64,000 nt of DNA from G965222535 sp965222535 (lineage in GTDB: Bacteria > Pseudomonadota > Gammaproteobacteria > HK1). Each line of letters begins with the position of its first letter. Within the stretch, counting starts at the first letter, position 1. Shown here piece after piece: positions 25,741 through 34,824 of this stretch. Location of the stretch: the NCBI GenBank assembly GCA_965222535.1, contig OZ244957.1, positions 2,108,001 through 2,172,000 on the forward strand. Reading direction: 5' to 3'. The notes under the pieces were generated by a model. It was not told the origin of the DNA, did not search any database, and saw nothing but the letters and a program-made list of their open reading frames with translations. The position numbers and the translations under genes were made by a program.

Positions 25741-26042
25741 GGGAGCGCTTATTATAGAAAGCTTTGCCGTATTGCGCGACAAGCGGTTGCAGCCCCGCTT
25801 GTCCAAAGCAGTAGTGTCCCCTTTATCCAAAGTTAAAGTGTCCTCTTTGTATTGACAATTCTTGGAGCGTTACGTTTGTTTGGCGTGAAGCCAAAGAAAA
25901 AGGCTTGCCGAAAGAGCGCCTTTGGCCTCGCTCCTTTAGGCAATGAGTAGTGTTGTCCAGAAGAACTGACCAGATGTATGAAAGATAGGTGTGAAGGTTT
26001 GGGGGTGGGCTGTCTTCGAGAAGCAGTTCACGGATTCAAGCG
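25741..26042. other. Gene-free stretch with IS-like short repeats
   Basis: About 300 bases with two related segments, AGTAGTGTCCCCTTT (25812) and TTAAAGTGTCCTCTTTG (25834), of the kind seen at IS ends, and no gene. It leads into the transposase fragment at 26043. No complete terminal inverted repeats were found. Confidence 0.45.
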
Positions 26043-26315
26043 TTACGTGTCGGGTTCCGTGAGGTTATAGGCGTGTTCTTTGAATAGATGAGGCGTTTTT
26101 TGTTGCCACTGTTGCATAGCGCGAAGAGGGGATAGGTGACCTAAAGATTTCTGGGGAATGGCATGATTGTAGAGTCTAACATAGCGAAGGATAGTTTGAG
26201 ACAGGGTTTGAGAGGAGTCGAAGTGGTAGGTATTGAGGATTTCAGCGATACGGCCGTTGAAGCGTACAATCATGCCATTGGTTTGCGGGTATCGGGGTTT
26301 GATGAGGCGGTGCAC
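26043..26315 (-). pseudogene. IS481-like transposase, C-terminal fragment
   Basis: Ninety residues match the end of an IS481-type DDE integrase core: IKPRYPQTNGMIVRFNGRIA (normally KPRHPQTNGMVERFNGR), then LRYVRLYNHAIPQKSLGHLSP and LRAMQQWQ. The glutamate of the DDE triad, expected as VERFNGR, is replaced (MIVRFNGR). The reading frame is closed just upstream by a TAG and the first two catalytic acids are missing. It is a dead fragment next to the repeat block. Confidence 0.82.
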
Positions 26316-26401
26316 GATATTGTGAACCTAGCACGTTTTATCAAAGGGATGCCGCCCGGTAGGTTGCCGTTCCCCATTGGCACGGAAACGATCGGTTCAA
26401 G

Positions 26402-27490
26402 TCCCTAACCCCAGTACAGCCTGCGCTTTCGGCTTAGCGCCGTGCTGGTCTCGGGCTTCGGGTAAAGCCCGCAGATTAGCCGGTGGTGGGGCTTCGGGCG
26501 GTGGCTCTGGAATCTTTAATATTTTTAATCCTGAGATGCTAGGCGTTGCCTAGCACATCAGGAGAATAAGGAGGGTAAAGAGGTTTATATTGGGGGAAGC
26601 CTGCTATTGGCAATGCGCCGATGTATCGGAGAAGAAGAACCCTCCAGCGGTAATTTCATGGTGCCGCTGACCGGTCTATGCCGGTCAGCGAACGATGCGC
26701 CGTTAGGCGCTCCTTATTAAAAATTAAAAAACACAGGTGTGTTTACCCCCCCCCCTAAACGCGGTACTCCCTTCCCCCAAGCCCCTAACCCCAGTACAGC
26801 CTGCGCTTTCGGCTTAGCGCCGTGTGCTGGCCTCGGGCTTCGGGTAAAGCCCGCAGATTAGCCGGTGGTGGGGCTCTGGGAATGCTTCGGGCAGTGCTCT
26901 GGAAGGGCCGCCCTGAAAAATCACTCCCCCCTTGAGGGGGAGTCGGCAAATCAAGGGTAAAGCCCGCAGATTAGCCGGTGGGGGGCTTCGGGCGGTGGCT
27001 CTGGGATCTTTGATATTTTTAATCCTGAGATGCTAGGCGTTGCCTAGCACATCAGGAGAATAAGGAGGGTAAAGAGGTTTATATTGGGGGAAGCCTGCTA
27101 TTGGCAATGCGCCGATGTATCGGAGAAGAAGAACCCTCCAGCGGTAATTTCATGGTGCCGCTGACCGGTCTATGCCGGTCAGCGAACGATGCGCCGTTAG
27201 GCGCTCCTTATTAAAAATTAAAAAACACAGGCGTGTTTACCCCCCCTAAACGCGGTACTCCCTTCCCCCAAGCCCCTAACCCCAGTACAGCCTGCGCTTT
27301 CGGCTTAGCGCCGTGCTGGCCTCGGGCTTCGGGTAAAGCCCGCAGATTAGCCGGTGGTGGGGCTTCGGGCGGTAGTAACGCTCTGGAATTTGGGGGAATG
27401 ACCCTTCCAACAATCGATTTCATGGTGCCGCTAGGCGCACCTTATTTTCCTGAAAAACCAAGCGCAGCTTGTTTTTCAGGATTAAAAAAC
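26402..27490. repeat. Block of hairpin-rich intergenic repeats, family B
   Basis: About 1.1 kb made of three partial copies of one unit. A roughly 265-bp part at 26511-26780 is repeated almost exactly at 27005-27270. The head (CCCCTAACCCCAGTACAGCC then a GGCTTAGCGCC run) occurs at 26403, 26782 and 27272. Perfect hairpins include GCTAGGC-GTT-GCCTAGC (near 26541), GCTGACCGG/CCGGTCAGC (26666-26689), GCGCC-GTTA-GGCGC (near 26698), and CCTGAAAAAC/GTTTTTCAGG (27449-27480). Related pieces lie at 45950-46080, 50275-50470 and 62598-62760. No gene. It is like BIME/REP arrays in style but of unrecognised sequence. Confidence 0.85.
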
Positions 27491-27689
27491 GCTTCAGATT
27501 CCAGAGTGTTGGGAAAGAACTTGGGCGTGCGCGCTGGAAATGCTGCTGTAGCGCTTGGTTTTAGCAACGCTTCAAATACATGCCGCGAAATGGTTTTCAG
27601 CAACGGTGAGAAAATCGTATATGATGAGAAGTGGTTTGGTCGTCCCTTCCTCGATGCTATGGGCTTGTTAAACCCACGGAGGCTGGCTT

Positions 27690-28457
27690 ATGCGTTTGCT
27701 AATGACGTTAATCGCAGTGCTGCTGTTGAACCCTGTTGCAACAGCAATGGCTTCGCCGCAGCAGTTCACTTCCTCGGCAGAGCGCGTCGTCATGGTTGAG
27801 TTATTCACGTCTGAGGGCTGCTCAAGTTGCCCACCAGCCGATGAATGGCTGAGCGGTTTGGTTGACGATGAGCGCTTATGGCGAACACTAGCGCCGGTTG
27901 CGTTCCATGTCGATTACTGGGATTATATCGGCTGGAAAGATCGCTTTGCGCGCAAAGCCTTTGGCGAGCGCCAGCGGTTGTACCGTCAGTTGAAGCGGGT
28001 GCGCTCGGTATATACGCCAGGGTTTGTCGTTGGCGGTAAGGAGTGGCGCGGCTGGTTCCGCTGGCCGGATCTTGATGTTGCCCCGCAGACCGTAGTCGGC
28101 CCGCTGGTGGTCAGCATTGACGGTGCAAAGCTTGAAGCCGTGTTTTCGCCGGTTGCCGCGATCGAGGCGGGGCTTGAGTTGCATGTCGCAATCGTCGGTT
28201 TCGGTATAACAACCGATGTTAGGGCTGGCGAAAATGATGGTCGCCAATTACAGCATGATTTCGTCGCCCTAGAGTACCGCTACTATGCGATGGCGAGCGC
28301 TGCGGTCGCGGCGGCGGAGCACCGTTACAGCGTCGCCGAGCGGTTGCCCGAGGTTGCCAGCGCCAGCAATAGCGGTAAGCGGCGCGGGCTGGTGGCGTGG
28401 GTCAGCGTCAGCGGCGATCCGTTTCCGATCCAGGCAGTGGGGGGCTGGCTGGAATAG
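27690..28457 (+). CDS. DUF1223 secreted thioredoxin-like protein
   Basis: A 255-residue exported protein of the DUF1223 family, whose function is not established. A signal peptide (MRLLMTLIAVLLLNPVATAMA) is followed by VMVELFTSEGCSSCPPADEW with a C44-x-x-C47 pair resembling a thioredoxin active site, then HVDYWDYIGWKDRFA and YTPGFVVGGKEWRG, which are family hallmarks. GGAGG at 27679-27683 precedes ATG 27690. The 3' end overlaps the convergent HAD gene by 50 bases. The periplasm is the likely location and a redox role is an inference from the CxxC only. Confidence 0.88.
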   Translation: MRLLMTLIAVLLLNPVATAMASPQQFTSSAERVVMVELFTSEGCSSCPPADEWLSGLVDDERLWRTLAPVAFHVDYWDYIGWKDRFARKAFGERQRLYRQLKRVRSVYTPGFVVGGKEWRGWFRWPDLDVAPQTVVGPLVVSIDGAKLEAVFSPVAAIEAGLELHVAIVGFGITTDVRAGENDGRQLQHDFVALEYRYYAMASAAVAAAEHRYSVAERLPEVASASNSGKRRGLVAWVSVSGDPFPIQAVGGWLE

Positions 28458-29292
28458 CCGTGACTGCGGTTGCCTGCCGCCAGCGGGCGGCGGCGACGGC
28501 GAACCCATCGGCATCGTTGCTGGGTACGTTCTGGTAGCGTCGCCGCAGATCAGCAGGGGCGTTGGCGACGACAAAAGCATGCACGCTCCAGTCGAGTAAA
28601 TCGGTGTCGTTATAGTCGTTACCGACGGCACCGATCAGTCGGTGCTCGATTCCGTGACGTTGCTGCAACCACTTGGCAGCGAACGATTTTCCTACGCCCC
28701 GATTGAAAATTTCGACCCATACCGAGCGATGATCGAGTGGCGAGGTGGCGGTGACCACACTGATCTCTGGGAATCGCTCGACCAACGGTTGTACGCAGGT
28801 GGCTTTGTCACGGGCCTCGATCACCAGCAGTTGGCTGATCTCGCACCACGGCAGTTGTTGCGGCGTAAGCGTGTTCGGTAAGGGGGTTGCGAAGCGTTGA
28901 TAACGCGCCAATCGCCGCTCCCAGTCGGGATTATCTGCGTGCGTACGGCGATAGACGAAATGATGATTATGCGGTGCTGGCGCGTGCATCATATACGGTA
29001 ATCCCAGTGTATCGAGGAATGTAGCGACAGCGCACGCCAAGTCAGTAGGCAGCGGATGGGTGACCAGCAATTCCTTGGTATGCCAGTCAACAATGCTGTA
29101 GCCGGATGAAAACGCCAGATAGTCGATCGGAAACGCTGGGTCTATCACCGTTTCGGCTGAATAGAGGTTACGTCCAGTAGCGATAACCCGTAAGCGTCCA
29201 GCGCTGCCGATCGCAAGCAGCGCTCGCCGACAAGCAGCGCTTAGGGCCGACGCCGAATCGAGCAGGGTGCCATCCAGATCGGTAACAATCAT
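28408..29292 (-). CDS. HAD-superfamily (Cof/subclass IIB) phosphatase
   Basis: A 294-residue haloacid-dehalogenase-type hydrolase. Motif I VTDLDGTLLD starts at residue 3 (nucleophile D5, acid D7), motif II is VIATGR, the lysine motif is GVGKSFAAKWL, and motif IV GNDYNDTDLL binds magnesium. The cap inserted after motif II is of the IIB (Cof-like) kind, so sugar phosphates or phosphorylated cofactors are likely substrates. The last 16 residues overlap DUF1223 tail to tail and are poorly conserved. No neighbour fixes its role. Confidence 0.85.
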   Translation of the reverse strand: MIVTDLDGTLLDSASALSAACRRALLAIGSAGRLRVIATGRNLYSAETVIDPAFPIDYLAFSSGYSIVDWHTKELLVTHPLPTDLACAVATFLDTLGLPYMMHAPAPHNHHFVYRRTHADNPDWERRLARYQRFATPLPNTLTPQQLPWCEISQLLVIEARDKATCVQPLVERFPEISVVTATSPLDHRSVWVEIFNRGVGKSFAAKWLQQRHGIEHRLIGAVGNDYNDTDLLDWSVHAFVVANAPADLRRRYQNVPSNDADGFAVAAARWRQATAVTAIPASPPLPGSETDRR

Positions 29293-29421
29293 CGCCAGTT
29301 TAAAAGCGCAGGTGCAGTTACCGCTACCGTTACCGTTACCGTACAGCAGTAGTGGTCTGTTGCCGCTCGATTTATTCGCCGAGCATCCATCAGCGCGCGC
29401 CCACTGGGTGCCCCGCTGTGG

Positions 29422-31971
29422 TCAGGAGCGTGCTTTGAGGGTATCGAGCGGGTGGCGGTTGATAATCGTATGTGCGCGTTCGCGACCGGTGGAGATGATG
29501 TCAATCGCCACCCCTGAACCCTGCTCAATGCGATCGATATAAGCGCGTGCGTGGTAAGGCAGGGCTGCCAATTTTGTGACCCCCGCAGTGCTACTTAGCC
29601 ACCCCGGGACGGTGTCGTAGATCGGCTCACAATCGGCCAGAACGTCGACAGCCTCGGCATAGTTATCAACGATGTCGTCGCCAATGCGATAGCCGGTGCA
29701 CAGCTTTAGGGTTGGCAGAGCGTCCAGCACATCCAGTTTGGTCAGAGCGATCCCATCCACCGAGTTGAGTTGCATCGCATGCCGTAGGCTGACCAGATCG
29801 ATCCACCCGCAGCGCCGCGCCCTGCCAGTGGTGGCACCGAACTCATTGCCACGCGCCGCTAACTGCTTGCCCGTGTCATCATTGAGCTCAGTTGGCATCG
29901 GTCCAGCGCCGACGCGTGTCGTGTAAGCTTTGCTGATCCCCAGAATATATTCGATAGCGTGTGGCCCGATACCGCTCCCGGTGGCGGCGTTGCCGGCGGT
30001 GGTGTTGGATGAGGTAACATAAGGGTAAGCGCCATGGTCGATATCGAGCAAGGTCCCTTGTGCGCCCTCAAGCAGTATATTGCCGCCATCAGCGAGTGTC
30101 CGTTGCAGGAAATTGCCAACATCCCGGGTGAAGCCGACGAGGGTCTCAGCGGCCTCCAGAGTGCTCGCCAAAACGCTATCCACAGCGATCGCGTCAGCGC
30201 CATAGTATTCGCGCAGCAGAAAATTATGGTACGCCATCAATTCACGCAAACGTGCTTCTAATCGGGTGCGATCGCGTAGATCAGCGAAGCGCATACCGCG
30301 CCGTGCCGCTTTATCCTCATACGCCGGGCCAATGCCGCGACCAGTGGTGCCGATGGCGTGGCGGCCCTTGGCGAGCTCACGTGCGCGATCAAGGGCGTGG
30401 TGCGACGGCAGTACCAAATTGCAGGCGTGGCTGATGCACAGCCGATCACGTAACTCGATACCATGTTGGCTGAGGGATTTAATCTCCTCGCACAGCGCCG
30501 TTGCCGACAGCACCACACCGTTGCCGATGCAGCACGCCACGCTGGGATGCATGATGCCGGATGGCAGCAGGTGCAGCACCGTTTGCCGCCCGTCGATGAC
30601 TAGGGTATGACCGGCGTTGCTACCACCTTGGAAGCGCACTACGGCGGCAATACGCTGCGCCGCCAGTAGGTCAACAATTTTGCCTTTGCCTTCATCGCCC
30701 CATTGGGCACCGATGACCGCTAGGCTCCTCCCTCTCATCATTACGCGCCCTGCGCTTTGTGGCTGCCGGCTATCTGGCAGCACTACCCATTGATCATCGG
30801 CCTTAGTCAGCACGTGGTCGCAACGCAGGTGGTGGGTAGCAGGGGGGGCGGCAGACGACTGCGGTGGTGGAAGATCATAGATCACGCAGCGCCCTTTTGC
30901 GCGCAATTGACGAATGGTGTGCAGCAACTGCGGATCATCGCTCCACGGAGCGAGGATGCGCAGTGCTGGTGGCGGCGACTCGGGTGTTGGTGCCATGCCC
31001 ACCAAGGTGTGCAGGTCGGCGCTGAAGCCGGTTGCTAGGCGCTTTGCTGCATTGTCAGCACTGACGCCATAGTAGCGACCGCCTCTTGCGACTTCCTTGG
31101 CATGTTTTGGCACAAGCGCAGCGAATACCGCGCCGGTGTGGTATTCGTAGCCGCGCAGCTCGGCCAGATCGAAGTGTACAGGAACATCCGGATGCTGCGC
31201 CTGGACAGCATCGGCCAGCACCTCCAACTCATCAATGGCACCATGGATCGCGTCGGCTGCGCCCTGCAGTGCGTTTCGGGCGCGGCTAAGCACTGCGCGA
31301 TCGCCATGCAGATCAACCAAGGCTGTCAGCATAGAGCACATCGTCGGGGATAGCGACCAAGCCGCCAGCAACTGCTCCACTTCGCTGCGGGCTTTGAGGC
31401 GCAGGGCATGGCGCAACCCAGCTTCCTGCCCTTCGCTGAGCTGTGCGGCATTGACCAACTCGCGGTAGATTGCGATATGCCCCAAGTCTAGGTGCACGTC
31501 AGCAACCCCTAAGTGGTACAGAGTTTCCAGCATCAGACAGATGATCTCACAATCGCTTTCAAGCCCTCCATGACCGAACAATTCAGCGCCGATTTGGAAT
31601 GGGCTGCGCGAGCCAGACAGTTCGTCTGGCAGGGCGTGCAGCACGGTGCCAAGATAGCACAGGCGGTTATTCGGCGGGGAGCCGGTATGGGCGTCCATGC
31701 GCGCAATTTGCGGCGTCATGTCGGCGCGAATGCCCATCAGTTTACCGGTCAACTGATCGATGACTTTAAAGGTATGGAGAGTGAGTTCGGAATCAGAATC
31801 AACGCTTTGGGGGTCAAGGAATTCAATATACGGCGTGATCACCTGCTGATAGCCCCAACTGCGGAACAAATCGAGCGCTTTACGCCGCCCGAGCTCAACC
31901 CGTGAAGCGTATTCGGGTAACAACGCTGCGCTCCCCGATGGCAACAGCCAGTGCTGTTTGCTGCTATCCAT
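29422..31971 (-). CDS. hisZ-purA: HisZ-PurA in one reading frame (ATP-PRT regulatory subunit plus adenylosuccinate synthetase)
   Basis: One 849-codon frame covers two normally separate neighbours. Residues 1-410 are HisZ, the HisRS-like regulatory subunit of ATP phosphoribosyltransferase (RADMTPQIARMDAHT, AELFGHGGLESD, ARGGRYYGV, ending near DQWVVLPDSR). Residues 411-849 are PurA, which makes adenylosuccinate from IMP (GAQWGDEGKGKIVDLL, GGSNAGHTLV, GTTGRGIGPAYEDK, LEGAQGTLLDIDHGAYPY). Both halves are full length with intact motifs and no stop between them. A double ATG at 30741/30738 is placed as a normal purA start with only a weak upstream GGGCG, so separate initiation is possible. The hflK-hflC-DUF2065-hisZ-purA order is standard for the group. 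Confidence 0.9.
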   Translation of the reverse strand: MDSSKQHWLLPSGSAALLPEYASRVELGRRKALDLFRSWGYQQVITPYIEFLDPQSVDSDSELTLHTFKVIDQLTGKLMGIRADMTPQIARMDAHTGSPPNNRLCYLGTVLHALPDELSGSRSPFQIGAELFGHGGLESDCEIICLMLETLYHLGVADVHLDLGHIAIYRELVNAAQLSEGQEAGLRHALRLKARSEVEQLLAAWSLSPTMCSMLTALVDLHGDRAVLSRARNALQGAADAIHGAIDELEVLADAVQAQHPDVPVHFDLAELRGYEYHTGAVFAALVPKHAKEVARGGRYYGVSADNAAKRLATGFSADLHTLVGMAPTPESPPPALRILAPWSDDPQLLHTIRQLRAKGRCVIYDLPPPQSSAAPPATHHLRCDHVLTKADDQWVVLPDSRQPQSAGRVMMRGRSLAVIGAQWGDEGKGKIVDLLAAQRIAAVVRFQGGSNAGHTLVIDGRQTVLHLLPSGIMHPSVACCIGNGVVLSATALCEEIKSLSQHGIELRDRLCISHACNLVLPSHHALDRARELAKGRHAIGTTGRGIGPAYEDKAARRGMRFADLRDRTRLEARLRELMAYHNFLLREYYGADAIAVDSVLASTLEAAETLVGFTRDVGNFLQRTLADGGNILLEGAQGTLLDIDHGAYPYVTSSNTTAGNAATGSGIGPHAIEYILGISKAYTTRVGAGPMPTELNDDTGKQLAARGNEFGATTGRARRCGWIDLVSLRHAMQLNSVDGIALTKLDVLDALPTLKLCTGYRIGDDIVDNYAEAVDVLADCEPIYDTVPGWLSSTAGVTKLAALPYHARAYIDRIEQGSGVAIDIISTGRERAHTIINRHPLDTLKARS

Positions 31972-32036
31972 AGCGATGTGTGGACGGTCTTTAAAAAGAG
32001 GGACGCACGGTGCGACTACGGCAGGGGAGACAGAGC

Positions 32037-32225
32037 TCAGCGGACAATCGATAACAGCAACGCGCCGCCGATGATCAGCGCCAGCCCGATGAGGCGCAGA
32101 TTGCCCTCGCTCAGCTGATCCAAGCGGCTGAGCGAGCGGCGGTACCAGCGAGGCGCTAAACAGGGTATTGCGCCTTCAATAATCAGCACTAAGGCGATCG
32201 CAGCGAACAGATCACCCCATATCAT
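32037..32225 (-). CDS. DUF2065 small membrane protein
   Basis: A 62-residue protein with two hydrophobic helices (LFAAIALVLIIEGAIPCLAP and LIGLALIIGGALLLSIV) joined by a basic loop. It matches the DUF2065 family (YjeT in E. coli), which regularly sits between hflC and hisZ or purA, as here: 25 bases after hflC and 65 before hisZ. Its function is unknown; the position suggests association with the HflKC membrane complex. Confidence 0.88.
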   Translation of the reverse strand: MIWGDLFAAIALVLIIEGAIPCLAPRWYRRSLSRLDQLSEGNLRLIGLALIIGGALLLSIVR

Positions 32226-32250
32226 TGCTTAGGTACATCAGATAAGGCGG

Positions 32251-33135
32251 CTATTGGGCGCTGCTGTCGGTGCGGCCACCGTGTTGCCCATGGAAATAGC
32301 GAAAGAATTCCGTTTTAGGCTCCAGCAGTAGTATATCGGAAGTACTGTTGAATGAGTTCCGATACGCGGTAAGGCTGCGATAGAGAGAATAAAAGTCCTG
32401 ATCCTTGGAGAATGCAGCGGCGTAGGTTTCAATTGCGATAGCATCACCTTCACCGCGCTGTTTTTGCGCGTCACGTTCCGCGTGAGCGAGGAGTACTTCG
32501 TGCTCGCGATCGGCTTCAGCGCGCAGCCGGCGCGCTGTTTCTTCGCCTTCGGAACGCAGGCGTTTTGCGACTTCCGTGCGCTCAGCCGACATCCGGTCAT
32601 AGACCGATTGTGACACATCGGCTGGCAGATCGACGCGCTTCATTCGGACATCGATCAATTCCAGGCCCAGCTTGTCGGCTTGATCTTTAGCTGCGACGCG
32701 CAACTGTTCCATGATCTCTGCACGCTCTCCAGAGACCACTTGCTGAATGGTGCGCTGACCAAATTGATCGCGCAGTTGCTTCAGCAACACATCGCCTAGG
32801 CGCCGGTTGGCTTCCCGTAAGTTGCCAGTGGTTCGCTTGTAGAACTCGGCCACATTGGTGATGCGCCACTTGGCGAAAGAATCGACGATCACGTTCTTCT
32901 TTTCGGAAGTCAGATAGCGCTCGGGTGGGGTATCCAGAGTCTGGATGCGCCCGTCATACTTCAATACCTCCTGAATGATCGGCAGTTTGAAATGCAGTCC
33001 AGGGCTAATATCGGCGCGCACAATACGACCGAATTGCAGCATCAGTGCACGTTCACGTTCGTCAACCGTGAACACCGATAGCGATAACAGGATCGCGGCA
33101 CCAATGACCACCACGAGCAGGGCTTTGGATTTCAT
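32251..33135 (-). CDS. hflC: HflC, FtsH-modulating membrane protease subunit
   Basis: A band-7/SPFH protein that with HflK forms a large periplasmic cage around the FtsH protease. The 294-residue product has an N-terminal anchor (LLVVVIGAAILLSLSVF), then DERERALMLQFGRIV, the SPFH core to about residue 190, and a charged helical tail rich in R/E/A. The start ATG overlaps the hflK stop in TGATG, so translation is coupled. The final residues are a short GQHGG-rich tail. Confidence 0.95.
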   Translation of the reverse strand: MKSKALLVVVIGAAILLSLSVFTVDERERALMLQFGRIVRADISPGLHFKLPIIQEVLKYDGRIQTLDTPPERYLTSEKKNVIVDSFAKWRITNVAEFYKRTTGNLREANRRLGDVLLKQLRDQFGQRTIQQVVSGERAEIMEQLRVAAKDQADKLGLELIDVRMKRVDLPADVSQSVYDRMSAERTEVAKRLRSEGEETARRLRAEADREHEVLLAHAERDAQKQRGEGDAIAIETYAAAFSKDQDFYSLYRSLTAYRNSFNSTSDILLLEPKTEFFRYFHGQHGGRTDSSAQ

Positions 33136-34349
33136 CAGTTACTCCTTTGACGACTGCGGCTGCGAGAGTTTTGGATCGTCGAACGCAAAGGTGCCGATCC
33201 GCTTTCGCTGTTTTGAATACCGCGCGGGGCTGCCGATGAATTCTTCAGTAATTGATCAAGAGGAAGGTAAATCAGGTTATTTCCGCCTTCAATGTCAATG
33301 AGCACTTTGCTGGTGTTAGCCATCACCGACTCGATGGTTTCCAGATACAGACGTTCGCGGGTAACTTCTGGCGCTTTGCGGTATTCATTCAGAACTTTTT
33401 CGAAGCGCGAGGCTTCACCGTCGGCTTGGGCGATGATGCGTTGCTTGTAGGCCAGCGCTCGCTCATGGATGGCATCGGCTTCACCGCGCGCTTTCGGCAC
33501 CACATCGGCGGCATAAGCCTTGGCTTCGTTAATGATGCGCTCCTGATCTTCGCGTGCTTTGATCGCATCTAGAAAAGCCTCCTGCACCTGCGATGGCGGC
33601 TGCGCATCCTGCATGTTGACGCTCTCTATTTGCAGACCAGTACGGTAGCGGTCAATGATCATTTGCGCTAAGATATGCACCTCATTGGCGACCCGATCAC
33701 GCTGCTCAGTAATCACATCATCCATTGCCGAGCGCCCCACCACTTCACGAATAGCGCTTTCGATCGCCTGCCGCAAGGTTAGCTCCGGGTTAACCACCTG
33801 AAGCACGAAATCGGCCGGATTTCTGATCACGTATTGAATAGCGAACTGAATATCGACGATGTTTTCGTCAGCGGTCAGCATCAACGCCTCATTAGGTAAT
33901 GAAACCGGGGTATTACCTTGATGGCGGAAACCGATCGCGGTGAACCGCACGCGATTGACATCGATGACGGTGACTTCATCGATGAACTTCGGTGCCCAGT
34001 TGAAGCCTGGGGATAGGGTGTGGCTGTATTTACCAAAGCGCAGCACAACACCTTCTTCAGCTTCTTTGATCACGTACATGCCCGCAACGATCCAAACCAA
34101 CAACGCAACCCCCAGCGCCGCCATTGAGATGAACATGATGGAGCGAAAACTGATATTCCCGCCATCCCCATCGCCTTGTTCGGATGAGGGCGGTTTTTTT
34201 CTGCGCAGTCCGCCCCCGCCAGATAGCAGTTGGTTCAGTTTATCTTTCAGTTTTTGCAAGATCTCATCCAGATCGGGGGGGCCTTGCTGTTTTCCTGAAT
34301 TACTCCATGGATCGCGGTTACCATTACCGTCCGACTGATTCCAAGCCAT
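33135..34349 (-). CDS. hflK: HflK, FtsH-modulating membrane protease subunit
   Basis: Partner of HflC in the FtsH-HflKC complex. The 404-residue protein starts MAWNQSDGNGNRDPW, has a Gly/Pro-rich cytoplasmic head, one transmembrane segment (IMFISMAALGVALLVWIV, about 72-89), the SPFH domain (EGVVLRFGKYSHTLSPGFNW, SAIREVVGRSAMDDV) and a coiled helix. A low-complexity Ser/Arg-rich C-terminus follows. It is the first gene of the minus-strand operon hflK-hflC-DUF2065-hisZ/purA. hflX and hfq, often upstream in this group, are absent. Confidence 0.95.
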   Translation of the reverse strand: MAWNQSDGNGNRDPWSNSGKQQGPPDLDEILQKLKDKLNQLLSGGGGLRRKKPPSSEQGDGDGGNISFRSIMFISMAALGVALLVWIVAGMYVIKEAEEGVVLRFGKYSHTLSPGFNWAPKFIDEVTVIDVNRVRFTAIGFRHQGNTPVSLPNEALMLTADENIVDIQFAIQYVIRNPADFVLQVVNPELTLRQAIESAIREVVGRSAMDDVITEQRDRVANEVHILAQMIIDRYRTGLQIESVNMQDAQPPSQVQEAFLDAIKAREDQERIINEAKAYAADVVPKARGEADAIHERALAYKQRIIAQADGEASRFEKVLNEYRKAPEVTRERLYLETIESVMANTSKVLIDIEGGNNLIYLPLDQLLKNSSAAPRGIQNSESGSAPLRSTIQNSRSRSRQRSN

Positions 34350-34824
34350 GCAGGACTCCAGTTTTTAATTTTCAGTGTCGAGCAAGAAGCCCGCATTCAA
34401 CCCTTGCGGATCAATTTCGGGCGCTCATAAACAATCATCAACCTATTAGGATTGATAGTGCTATATGTTTTTGCTTCCATACAAGCCGCTCAATGAAAAC
34501 AAGCTGCTTATTGCGAGTGTATCTTGCAGTGCCAGTGCGCTACAAGCCTGTTGAAGGTAGCAGCCGCTCGGATACGCCAGTATTATACACGAAACATTTG
34601 TCGATGCTATAAGCAAGACGTCATTTGGGGCGCGTACACTATCAAAAAGCGCCAAGGGTTTTGAGATGAGCGGCAGTGATGGCTACATTCATTAACTGCC
34701 GCGCAGATAAAGAAGGGGCTTGCCTATTTTTAGTGATGATTATAAATCAACAACTTACGGCTGATGTAAGCCTATCCCTTCTGCCAACCCCTCATCCCAT
34801 CCAAGGTTTTTCGAGGCCGTCGAT
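34350..34824. other. Divergent intergenic region with family A repeat
   Basis: 475 bases between hflK and the plus-strand SDR gene. 34713-34820 is a family A element (TTATAAATCAACAACTTACGG, then CCCATCC and GGTTTTTCGAGG). A piece near 34629 (GGCGCGTACACTATCA) resembles 62578 (GGCGCGTACCCTATCA). The remainder has no gene and should contain the hflK promoter, which I could not define. Confidence 0.6.

Noticed and set aside
26380..26410. GGTTCAAGTCC resembling a tRNA T-loop
   Set aside because: The flanking bases do not form a T stem and no acceptor or anticodon arm can be built around it.
27233..27799. Plus-strand frame of 188 codons before DUF1223
   Set aside because: It reads through family B hairpins and into the DUF1223 gene out of frame; no family or ribosome site.
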